Shown here: positions 28,774 to 36,709 of the stretch, in pieces
Layout: every line of letters begins with the position of its first letter
Position numbering within the stretch: the stretch's first letter is position 1
NCBI GenBank assembly: GCA_030424975.1
Contig: JAUHVY010000002.1
Span: 558,001-622,000, forward strand
Direction: 5' to 3'
Origin: Alphaproteobacteria bacterium
Lineage (GTDB): Bacteria; Pseudomonadota; Alphaproteobacteria; Micavibrionales; Micavibrionaceae
Length of the DNA: 64,000 nucleotides
Translations under genes and position numbers: made by a program
Notes under the pieces: generated by a model
Told to the model about the DNA's origin: nothing
Database searches by the model: none
The model's input: the letters and a program-made list of their open reading frames with translations, nothing else

Positions 28774-29550
28774 TTATCTCTCTAATAAAATTTTGAAATA
28801 GGTGTTTCGATAACCGTCTTGGCTATAGCAGCCTTCCTGCTTGCCCTGAAAGGCAGTGGCCTCATCAAAAAGCGGTTCACTACTTTGTGTGTTTTGTAAA
28901 TCCCAATATCCGATTGAGTTTGTTTGCCCCGGTACGCCAAAAGAATTCCATACTTCTTCTGTTGTTGTATCTATATCGGGTAGGTTCAGTGCTGTATTGA
29001 TGGCATCACAGACGGAATCTTTGATTTTGATGATATATAAAATAAGGTCCTCAGATTGGGATCCTGCGCCTATAACCGAGACACGTGAGAAAGAGGGGTG
29101 CCCTGCTTTTGGGTGGCTCGACGCATAAGGTAGCTCAAGCGTGGATGCGTATTTTTCAAATGTTGTTTCGCTTAAGGGGCCGCCATAGGTTGCGAAGACA
29201 GCACATGATACATCCGCGCAATTTGGGTTAGGTTGCCACTCTGTTAGGGTAGCTTGATGGCGCGAAAAAACCTTAGAGGCGAAATTTATATCTGTTTCGG
29301 ACACACCATTCAAACGTATTTGATCAACCACCCGTGCGACTTTTTGGGAGTAATCTATAATTTCAGAGGCTGCTATTTCGGCTTGTCGTTTGGTTAAGAT
29401 ATTGGAGGTTGTATTGCGTGAGCTACGAGTAGTTGTGTAGGCAAGTGCGGCAAAAAGGGCCACCCCAAGCAGGATATAGAAAAAAACGCTTCCCCGTTCA
29501 GAGAAGCGTTTTTTGATCTTTTTATTTTGATTATTCGTTTCCGTCGGCAT
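28774..29550 (-). CDS. Type IV pilin-like membrane protein
   Basis: About 258 residues from the ATG at 29550 (or 29553). A basic hydrophilic leader is followed by ERG and a hydrophobic helix (SVFFYILLGVALFAALAY, about residues 20-40), the layout of a type IV pseudopilin, with a Gly just before the helix but no Glu at position +5. The exported part has several Cys that could form disulfides. It overlaps the end of the DotL-like gene by about 20 bases, so it belongs to that operon. A terminator hairpin lies inside its first codons. Confidence 0.7.
   Translation of the reverse strand: MPTETNNQNKKIKKRFSERGSVFFYILLGVALFAALAYTTTRSSRNTTSNILTKRQAEIAASEIIDYSQKVARVVDQIRLNGVSETDINFASKVFSRHQATLTEWQPNPNCADVSCAVFATYGGPLSETTFEKYASTLELPYASSHPKAGHPSFSRVSVIGAGSQSEDLILYIIKIKDSVCDAINTALNLPDIDTTTEEVWNSFGVPGQTNSIGYWDLQNTQSSEPLFDEATAFQGKQEGCYSQDGYRNTYFKILLER
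29482..29515 (-). terminator. Intrinsic terminator embedded in the 5' end of the pilin-like gene
   Basis: On either strand the DNA reads AAAAAACGCTTC (29482-29493), a ten-base loop, then GAAGCGTTTTTT (29504-29515). It lies 16-49 bases past the DotL-like stop codon, within codons of the downstream gene (around its KKRFSERGSVFF segment). It fits an attenuator lowering pilin-like expression relative to the DotL-like gene. Confidence 0.65.
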
Positions 29551-32500
29551 CATCGCTCTTTTTTGCGCCCCCGAAAATCGCGGGTTTTTGTGGCACATCC
29601 TTTTTCTCCTCGGCAGGCTTTTCTGCTTCGGTTGGTTGTGCCGGTGCTACAGGTGCCTCCGTTGCAGGAGTTGCAGGCGGCGTTGTCGGTGCAGATGGTG
29701 CTCCGCCAAAAATTGCAGGTTTTGCAGGTGCATCTGTTTTATTTTCTGCAGGCGGTGTAACAGGTGCAGTTGGCTGCACTGGTGCCGCAGGCGTTTCAGG
29801 TGCCTTTGGTGTTTCTGCTGCTGGAGGTGTTGTCGGTGCAGATGGCGCTCCGCCAAAAATTGCAGGTTTTGCAGGTGCATCTGTTTTATTTTCTGCAGGC
29901 GGTGTAACAGGTGCAGTTGGCTGCACTGGTGCCGCAGGCATTTCAGGTGCCTTTGGTGTTTCTGCTGCTGGAGGTGTTGTCGGTGCAGATGGCGCTCCGC
30001 CAAAAATTGCAGGTTTTGCAGGTGCATCTGTTTTGTTTTCTGCAGGTGGTGTAACAGGTGCAGTTGGCTGCACTGGTGCCGCAGGCATTTCAGGTGCCTT
30101 TGGTGTTTCTGCTGCTGGAGCCGCAGCCACAGGTTTTGCTCCGCCAAAGATTGCAGGTTTTGCAGGTGCATCTGTTTTATTTTCCGTAGGCGGTGTAACA
30201 GGTGCAGCTGGCGTTGCGGGTGCCGTAGCTTTATCTTGATTACCGAATAATGATTTTTTCACATCAAGTGCAGCCTGTTTTAGTGCGTCATCGCCAGGCG
30301 GTGTTGATACGGCATCTGCTGCCGCTGTTCCCGCTGTTGCTGCCGCCGCAGTTGTCGCAGCCGCCGGTTTTGATCCACCAAAGATCGACGGCTTTTTCGT
30401 TGCTGCAGGTGCAGTTGCTTGAGCACCGCCGGTTTGTGATTCACTCACGATATCACCCGGGCGTTTCGCCGCAAGCGGAGATGCAGGTTTTTGCGGTGCT
30501 TGTGTAGGTGGGGTTGCTTGTGCCGTTGGAGCCGCTGGTTGTGCAGGGGCTGCAGGCTTTGCTGCTACGGCTGCGATCGGACTTGCTGCAGGTTTCGCGC
30601 CGCCGCCTGATGATGAACCGCCGCCTGTATTACCACCTGTGGCCGCACCAGTCGCTGCGCCGCTATGTGGTGGAATGTCATTTGAAACCGCATGGATTTG
30701 TACCAGAGCCGCAATCCCTGCAAGAACAGGATCAACGGAAGGTTTGTTATTATTCACGAACCCATCATTCAGAGCCGCAACTTCTGCTGATGTTTCAATC
30801 GCAACGTCAGAACGCAATGCCGTCCATGTTTTATTCACCATCAAGTCACGCAGTTTCGTGATTGAGCTTGAATGTTTCAAGATCGCTTCATCCGGTGGCG
30901 GCAATGACATGTAACGCGTCACGCGCATCGCTTTTGCAAAGCCCGGATTAGAATAAAATACCGCGCAGTCAACAACAGTTTCACCATAAGTGATGACGGC
31001 TTGACCTTCTTTAAATCCGCGAAGGCCGTCGTAACTTGCACGTGGACGAAGTTGAACGCCCGCTTGCTTTGTATCGTGATAAGAGCCAAGTTCGGATCCG
31101 CCAGTCATTTGGAATCCTGATACCTCTGTTACCATCGCGCTACCGACTGTCTTTTCAAAGAAATCTTTTGTTTCTGTCGGGTCTTCTAGTTTACCGAAAA
31201 GCTTAATGTTACAGTTCGCTGTAATGGACTGCGCTTCTTCACGCACACGTTTTTTCATAGCAGGCAAATCCTGACCCGCGAAAACAAGTGAGAAACCAAG
31301 AGAACGCGCCTGTGCCGCCATAACCGCCATACCTTCGGCAACGTAGTAACCAACCTCGTCAAAGACGGTCATAAACGGTGTGGAAGAGTGTGTCGGTTTG
31401 TTTTCAATAACGCTTGCGGATGAGCCCTCAACGGTGGAACCAAGGGTCGAACCCATCATCCCTTTAATAGATGCCGAAACGATTTTACCAAGGTTTGCAA
31501 CCTCGTCGCCTGATTTTTCAAGAGCAGGAACAAGAACGACCAAAATACGACGGTTCAAAACAACGTCAACCATGTCAACATCGGCAGCCTGCGTATCAAA
31601 GATGTATCCGTAATCATCGCCCAAAGATTGCAATGAACGTGTGAACTGCATTGCAAGATAGCCGTGCTGCTGTGATGCGGTTTCAGTGTTGTACTGCGGT
31701 GTATCGGGGCCGGGCGGTTTTACTTTACCTTCATCATCATAGGCATCGCCGATAAAGCCGGGCAACGTATCAAGATAACCTGTCAAACCCGCACGAATTT
31801 CGGCAGGAACGACATCATCACGCGCCAATTTAATAACATTGTTCAAGGACAGGTAATCACGAATTGTCCGAACAGACATCGGGATTTCCTGATTATCACG
31901 TTTCCATGTCAATGCGGGCATCATCGCACCAACCAAAGACACCGCACGTTCTTTCCACATGGCATTGTCACCGCCACTTTCGGGCATAAGAGATACGAGC
32001 ATGTTCGTTAGATATGATGCAGAACCAGATGAGAAGGGGTTCATAGTATTTGACGGTGCCTGAACATCGGCGTTACCTGTCATATAGTTCAAAACGAGCA
32101 AGTCATCGTCACGACCGAAACGACGTACAAGAGAAGAGAGAGATGACCAAAGGTCGGTATCGGCTTTACCATCAACATACACAAAACCCGATCCCCACGC
32201 CATCGCGTTCGTCACTAGTGATTTCAGACCTTCGGTTTTACCCGCACCGGTCGTACCAAGGTATAGAATGTGCGTTCTGATATCTGAGTTTGTAAACCAA
32301 ACCTCTTCGTTGGTTTTTTCGGTATTCCCAAGATACAAAATACCTTCGGCTTTACCTTTCTTGCCTCCGCGCCCGTTATTGGCATCCAAATGTTTACTGG
32401 CCATAGGCAATTTGAACGCCAAGGAGCGATCACGCGACATCAGCCAAAGGAAATAAATAAACAAAAATACCAATACCAAGTCAGCGAATGTCAGCATCCA

Positions 32501-32653
32501 GTCACTAACCGAAATGGAAACGGCGGCCATACCGAAAATCATCACGGAATAGGACGAACTGGATAAGCCGTCGGCTATGCGTGTTCCAAGCGGGCGCACG
32601 TCCCGCAATATGGCTTCATGTTTATGTTCGTACTTCCGTTGATCGAGCGCCAT
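29531..32653 (-). CDS. DotL/IcmO-like type IV coupling ATPase with long repeat tail
   Basis: A 1040-residue member of the VirD4/TraG superfamily closest in layout to DotL/IcmO of type IVB secretion systems. Two membrane segments lie at about residues 33-70; Walker A GTTGAGKT is at 133-140, Walker B is in FMTVFDEVGYY, and an AGQDLPAMKK motif follows. Residues from about 680 on are a Pro/Ala-rich, probably disordered tail with 49-residue repeats and six IFGG motifs. In Legionella the DotL tail recruits effector adaptors, so this tail may dock partners; that is inference. The DotM-like partner lies upstream in the same operon. Confidence 0.85.
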   Translation of the reverse strand: MALDQRKYEHKHEAILRDVRPLGTRIADGLSSSSYSVMIFGMAAVSISVSDWMLTFADLVLVFLFIYFLWLMSRDRSLAFKLPMASKHLDANNGRGGKKGKAEGILYLGNTEKTNEEVWFTNSDIRTHILYLGTTGAGKTEGLKSLVTNAMAWGSGFVYVDGKADTDLWSSLSSLVRRFGRDDDLLVLNYMTGNADVQAPSNTMNPFSSGSASYLTNMLVSLMPESGGDNAMWKERAVSLVGAMMPALTWKRDNQEIPMSVRTIRDYLSLNNVIKLARDDVVPAEIRAGLTGYLDTLPGFIGDAYDDEGKVKPPGPDTPQYNTETASQQHGYLAMQFTRSLQSLGDDYGYIFDTQAADVDMVDVVLNRRILVVLVPALEKSGDEVANLGKIVSASIKGMMGSTLGSTVEGSSASVIENKPTHSSTPFMTVFDEVGYYVAEGMAVMAAQARSLGFSLVFAGQDLPAMKKRVREEAQSITANCNIKLFGKLEDPTETKDFFEKTVGSAMVTEVSGFQMTGGSELGSYHDTKQAGVQLRPRASYDGLRGFKEGQAVITYGETVVDCAVFYSNPGFAKAMRVTRYMSLPPPDEAILKHSSSITKLRDLMVNKTWTALRSDVAIETSAEVAALNDGFVNNNKPSVDPVLAGIAALVQIHAVSNDIPPHSGAATGAATGGNTGGGSSSGGGAKPAASPIAAVAAKPAAPAQPAAPTAQATPPTQAPQKPASPLAAKRPGDIVSESQTGGAQATAPAATKKPSIFGGSKPAAATTAAAATAGTAAADAVSTPPGDDALKQAALDVKKSLFGNQDKATAPATPAAPVTPPTENKTDAPAKPAIFGGAKPVAAAPAAETPKAPEMPAAPVQPTAPVTPPAENKTDAPAKPAIFGGAPSAPTTPPAAETPKAPEMPAAPVQPTAPVTPPAENKTDAPAKPAIFGGAPSAPTTPPAAETPKAPETPAAPVQPTAPVTPPAENKTDAPAKPAIFGGAPSAPTTPPATPATEAPVAPAQPTEAEKPAEEKKDVPQKPAIFGGAKKSDDADGNE
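29682..30198 (-). repeat. 147-bp tandem coding repeat in the DotL-like gene
   Basis: About three and a half near-identical units begin at CTCCGCC positions 29701, 29848, 29995 and 30139 (periods 147, 147, 144). Each encodes 49 residues with the core AKPAIFGGAPSAPTTPP. The central copies are nearly identical at DNA level, so the number probably changes by slippage or recombination. Confidence 0.9.
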
Positions 32654-32678
32654 TCGTTTTACTTAACCCTGTTATTTA

Positions 32679-33236
32679 TTATCTGTTATTTAAAAAGTCA
32701 TCCGCAGATACCGGAACGCCTGAAGACTGTCTGGATGATGAATTTCCTAATGCCGCAGGAGCCGACGTGTCGCCAGAAGCGACGGATGTTCCTGGAGCGG
32801 TTTGTGGTGCGGCGGCAACAAAAACCCAGATGAGAATTAATACGACCACTAAAGCGGCGGCCAGTCCGGCACCTAATTTATCGCTGTCTTTCTGATTTGC
32901 GGCTGCTGTGTTGCTATTCGCAGCGCTTCCGGGTTTGATTTGACCATGCGCATTTTGTAAAACAGAAGACGTTTCCATCAAAATATCAACGGCATTTTGT
33001 TTTTCATCGTAAGGTGCGATTTCATCGACTTTACCGTCATGCCCTTTTAATACAAGAACAAATGCTTTTGCTTTTTTATCTTCGATAACAGTAAATGATG
33101 CGGATTCTGTTTTTTCCAAATCCATTTGCCAGACAACTGGCATTTGAGCATTCGGTAATGACAGGATCAGCTTCCCGTCAACGATCTTTGCGTTGTCCAC
33201 GTTACTGTTGTCTTTTTGCGAAGCATTTTTTTTCAT
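32679..33236 (-). CDS. Single-pass membrane protein in the DotL/DotM-like cluster
   Basis: A 185-residue protein: a soluble N-terminal domain (about 1-100, with LILSLPNAQMPVVWQMDL and ASFTVIEDKKAKAFVLVLKG), a linker, one membrane helix (about 125-145, LGAGLAAALVVVLILIW), then a short low-complexity Ala/Ser/Pro tail. It lies between the DotM-like and DotL-like genes, about 25 bases from the latter, on the same strand. It is a candidate lineage-specific subunit of the coupling complex. I do not recognise a named family. Confidence 0.7.
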   Translation of the reverse strand: MKKNASQKDNSNVDNAKIVDGKLILSLPNAQMPVVWQMDLEKTESASFTVIEDKKAKAFVLVLKGHDGKVDEIAPYDEKQNAVDILMETSSVLQNAHGQIKPGSAANSNTAAANQKDSDKLGAGLAAALVVVLILIWVFVAAAPQTAPGTSVASGDTSAPAALGNSSSRQSSGVPVSADDFLNNR

Positions 33237-33282
33237 TATGTCATCTCTTGTGTTTGATGTTTATGGTCATACAAAACTTTAA

Positions 33283-34494
33283 TTACACTGCTTTCTTAAC
33301 GCCGCGTTTTTTAGACTGGCTATAGTCAAGCTGTGGAATTGGACGTGCTCTGACAGATTTCATATATGTTTGAATAGTTTCATACGCATGTTCCACCTTT
33401 GGTACAGGGATTGGGCGTTGTGTGAGCTTTTCTGCTTTAAAATGTGACATCGCGCCTAATGCTTCCATGTGATAGGACTGACGCCCAAGGTTATTCAGCG
33501 GATACCAAAGATTACGGTCATGGGCGCGCAGCCATACAAATGTTGCGGGGGCCAAAACACCGCCTTCTTCGCGTGCGAATTGCAGAGCACGAAGTAACGC
33601 AGTTGTTTCAAATGCATGTCTGTTCACCTGTGCCAAAGTCGAGCCGGCAAGATTTTTATCTGACAAAACGCGTTGTGCTTCACGCAATAACTTTTTGTCT
33701 TTACCAAGTGTCAAACCGCTTTTGAATGACCAGCAGCGCGCAAGGCGGCCAAGCATATCATCGGATTCACTTCTTTTTCGTGCAGCTTTCAAACAGAAGG
33801 CAGCCAGAAGGATTTGTTTATATGGCGCTAAATTCTTTGCACCGCGCCAAGGGCGACCGAGCTGTGCGATGAAGGCGCTTTCAGCGCTCTCGTAATCAAT
33901 ACTACCATCAGGAATTTGGATATTGTTATAGGCCAGCCATTCTTCCGGGCCAAGCGCTTCTGCAAATAGCGGAAGTTCAGCCGGAACAGGAGCACCCGGT
34001 GGGCGTGGCGGCTGCGTTGATGGATTAAACTTTGCAAATGGTGTAATAACAGGGAAAACCTGTGACTGCACTTCGATCAGTCGGTTAATATCAAGCTTGC
34101 GGCGGTATTGTGTGTTCGGGCCAAGGAACATACACCATAGCGCACCTGCACCCAAAACCATTTGGAATGGTGTTTTTAGCGGTTGCATCGTCATGGCAGT
34201 GAAGAGCTGCATGTGCCAGAAGGTCATGTCTTCTTTGTCGTAGTCAGGCACTTTTTGGAAGTAGTAATACCAGTTTGGATTATGCTCTTTGAACGCGAAG
34301 GTAAAATTTTCGTGATCCACAAAAAACGAGATGAGCCACATTTCGCCATATCGAATCCATCGCACCAAATCGCGCACTTCGACGTCAAAAAATAGCCAGA
34401 AAAGCCAGATGAGCGCCGCAAAGACGACCATCATAATTCCCCAACCAATACCGTTTTCGTATAGAGTATTATTTGCCTGTTGCCCGCTATTCAC
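33283..34494 (-). CDS. DotM/IcmP-like coupling complex protein
   Basis: A 403-residue protein related to DotM/IcmP (TrbA-like) of type IVB secretion systems. Seen: an N-terminal membrane helix (about 15-35), a second around residues 110-125, then a large cytoplasmic domain with TLAQVNRHAFETTALLRAL and the characteristic FVWLRAHDRNLWYPLNNLGRQ near residue 325, and a basic C-terminus. In Legionella DotM binds acidic effector signals and partners DotL. Here the two are in one operon with a small membrane protein between them. Other Dot/Icm components are not in this window. Confidence 0.82.
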   Translation of the reverse strand: MNSGQQANNTLYENGIGWGIMMVVFAALIWLFWLFFDVEVRDLVRWIRYGEMWLISFFVDHENFTFAFKEHNPNWYYYFQKVPDYDKEDMTFWHMQLFTAMTMQPLKTPFQMVLGAGALWCMFLGPNTQYRRKLDINRLIEVQSQVFPVITPFAKFNPSTQPPRPPGAPVPAELPLFAEALGPEEWLAYNNIQIPDGSIDYESAESAFIAQLGRPWRGAKNLAPYKQILLAAFCLKAARKRSESDDMLGRLARCWSFKSGLTLGKDKKLLREAQRVLSDKNLAGSTLAQVNRHAFETTALLRALQFAREEGGVLAPATFVWLRAHDRNLWYPLNNLGRQSYHMEALGAMSHFKAEKLTQRPIPVPKVEHAYETIQTYMKSVRARPIPQLDYSQSKKRGVKKAV

Positions 34495-34654
34495 TCTTCA
34501 TACCTACTTTTTAATACATTAATATGTCATAAACTATCGCGTAATCTATCAGAAATAATTATAAAAAACCAATAGTTAAGATCATATAAAATATCAAAAA
34601 TCGGACGATAGTCAAAAGCCATATATTTTTTTTGAAAATTTATCGATTTTCTAC

Positions 34655-34683
34655 TGGACAAGAATATGACACTCGTATAGATA
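34655..34683 (+). promoter_or_regulatory. Possible promoter for tRNA-Thr
   Basis: TGGACA at 34655-34660 and an AT-rich TATAGATA at 34676-34683 lie about 70 bases before the tRNA. The spacing is 15-17 bases depending on how the -10 is placed. The rest of the 34495-34753 gap is AT-rich and I see no gene in it. Confidence 0.3.
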
Positions 34684-34753
34684 AATGTTTCGTTTAAACA
34701 GTGATGGGCAGAGCATCCGAAGGATGTGAATAGGTTGACCCGTCATGCTTTAA

Positions 34754-34829
<76 letters not shown>

Positions 34830-34865
34830 TTTTCCTCATAAATTGAAAAAAGAAAATAAGTAAGG

Positions 34866-35561
34866 CTACAGTCTTAAGTCTTCTGTGCTGTTCAGGAATT
34901 CTTGAAATGATGGGGACGATGCGTTTTCTGTATCGGTGCGCAGGCACACAACGCGTTGATCGCTTGGCCATATCTTTGATAACGCATTGGGCAGAAATTT
35001 ATTTTTTTTGAATGATAGATGAAAAGGAAGGGTGTTATCTTCGCCCGTTTTCAAATCTTTTAAATCCATATGCTCGCAAATTGTAATACCGGGTAATGTT
35101 CTGCGCGGAACCGGGTATTCCGCCGATGGCTCATTGTTGCGGCCATGAATGTAATCAATGCTTTGAATTTGAATTTGTTGGTTTTGCTCTTCTTTGGCGG
35201 TGTCTTGATTCTTGATTGTCATATCTGACCACATCGGGGTTTCGTAATGAACGACATCACCTGTTCCGACGCGGTAGCCCCGTTTTATTTGCGTATCCTT
35301 ACCCAGGGTTTCAAGCATGCCTTTGGCAAAGGTTGATTTGCCCATCCCTTGAACACGTTCACTATCCAGCGCGATAAGCATGGGCTTGTCCGCGCCAAAG
35401 TGATTTTGTTTATCTTGATAGCTGTGGATGGCGACATCTGAAAATGCCGCGCCCAAACGTTCCATTTCTTCGGGCGTGTTCACACGGAAGTAAAAACGCT
35501 CATCGTGGCTGTCTTGCCATTGCGTTTTAAAATTTGTTTTTTCCTGTGATTGTCCGGTCAT
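34866..35561 (-). CDS. Divergent TsaE-like P-loop protein
   Basis: A 231-residue soluble protein. The N-terminal part resembles TsaE: NTPEEMERLGAAFS as the first helix, then a beta strand and VQGMGKSTFAKGML as a modified P-loop (GMGKST), with a Tyr-containing region afterwards. The C-terminal 100 residues are unlike TsaE. TsaE is the ATPase needed for t6A37 modification of ANN-reading tRNAs, including the tRNA-Thr next door. The divergence argues against a housekeeping role; the bona fide tsaE is probably elsewhere. It starts four bases after the upstream gene's stop. Confidence 0.55.
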   Translation of the reverse strand: MTGQSQEKTNFKTQWQDSHDERFYFRVNTPEEMERLGAAFSDVAIHSYQDKQNHFGADKPMLIALDSERVQGMGKSTFAKGMLETLGKDTQIKRGYRVGTGDVVHYETPMWSDMTIKNQDTAKEEQNQQIQIQSIDYIHGRNNEPSAEYPVPRRTLPGITICEHMDLKDLKTGEDNTLPFHLSFKKNKFLPNALSKIWPSDQRVVCLRTDTENASSPSFQEFLNSTEDLRL

Positions 35562-35564
35562 TTT

Positions 35565-36626
35565 TTATACTGATAAATCATGCGTATTTGTAATTTCGGG
35601 GCTGACCTTTTGGTTGCCTTTCCATCCGAATTTTTCTTCCAAAATATCTGCGTTATCACCCTTATGGACGGTCATCGGCACATACGGGGCGCCAAGTTTC
35701 ATCATGTTAAGAGTGCGGTGTCGTCCGTTTGTAAATTCAATGTTTTCCGCTAAGGGTTGCGGGTTTGCGTTATCTGTCCATCGGTTGATGAGTGATTCCA
35801 GCTTCTCAATCCATCCGTTCGGTTTGTCTTGCATCGTTTCAGGTGGGGTAATATGCAAGCTGGCGTAGGGTGTTTCGCCCGGATATCCCTTATGCGGCGA
35901 TATATGCGCGATGCTTTCCTCGGTTGTGCAATGAAAAGGCGGAAAGGCTACATCATCGCCTTTTGATGGCTCTGCATCATATCGTTGTCTGACATCATCC
36001 ATGGATTTTAAACCGTGATTATGCATTGTTTGCGCGATGAGTTGATCCCATAATTTATTGGTATCAACCAGAACGAGCTTGTGATCGTCGGATTCTAATC
36101 CGCTCATATGTGTCGGCTCCATTGCGATATGTCCGGCCGGGTGCTCAGGCAGGGGGACGATGACGCGTGTGATTGGTGCGCCTTCATAACGCTCGGGATG
36201 ACCGTCAGATAGGATATTTGTATAGTTTTCGGGGTCGCTTAATGCGTTTTCATAGCTTTCAATGCGGGTCTGAAAAAAGCTGTTTCTTAACGCAAACCCG
36301 TTTGTAAAATGTGCATTTGTAATAACGCCATGTTGCGTATCAAAATGGATATCTGTGCGCGCGGCAGAGGCATTAAATTCCCAATCAAAATCGGTGATAT
36401 CTTGATCTGGGAAATGATCGTTAATGACGCCTTCGCATACCGCATAGAAACTATCTTCGAAAGACGCGACATCCATCGGATGACTGATTGAAAATAACTG
36501 AATTTTTGGTTTGCCATCCGCACTGTCATCAACGCGCATCCCCATATCATAGTCCATGGGTTCAAAGTCGTCGGTGTAATTACCCGACCGCCAGCTATGT
36601 GCTTTGATAGTGTTAATTTTTTGCAT
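35565..36626 (-). CDS. Large soluble protein of unknown function
   Basis: A 353-residue acidic, His- and Asp-rich protein without signal peptide or membrane helices. Near the C-terminus, IEFTNGRHRTLNMMKLGAP recalls the GxHR motif region of ParB-like nucleotide-binding folds, but the rest gives no support. It is co-directional with the TsaE-like gene, spaced by a few bases, so the two likely form an operon. Function unknown. Confidence 0.6.
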   Translation of the reverse strand: MQKINTIKAHSWRSGNYTDDFEPMDYDMGMRVDDSADGKPKIQLFSISHPMDVASFEDSFYAVCEGVINDHFPDQDITDFDWEFNASAARTDIHFDTQHGVITNAHFTNGFALRNSFFQTRIESYENALSDPENYTNILSDGHPERYEGAPITRVIVPLPEHPAGHIAMEPTHMSGLESDDHKLVLVDTNKLWDQLIAQTMHNHGLKSMDDVRQRYDAEPSKGDDVAFPPFHCTTEESIAHISPHKGYPGETPYASLHITPPETMQDKPNGWIEKLESLINRWTDNANPQPLAENIEFTNGRHRTLNMMKLGAPYVPMTVHKGDNADILEEKFGWKGNQKVSPEITNTHDLSV

Positions 36627-36709
36627 GGTCTTTTTTATTTATTCATCCGCTTATCGCCCCGATCGTATCAAGAAATATGTAATATGTGCAAGATATTGTT
36701 ATTAGGTGA

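Noticed and set aside
29682-30198. CRISPR-like spaced repeats
   Set aside because: The repeat units are contiguous 147-bp coding units with no unique spacers and no cas genes.
29588-30250. A 220-residue Cys/Arg-rich frame opposite the DotL-like gene
   Set aside because: It is the antisense reading of the 147-bp tandem repeats; its composition merely mirrors the Pro/Ala codons.
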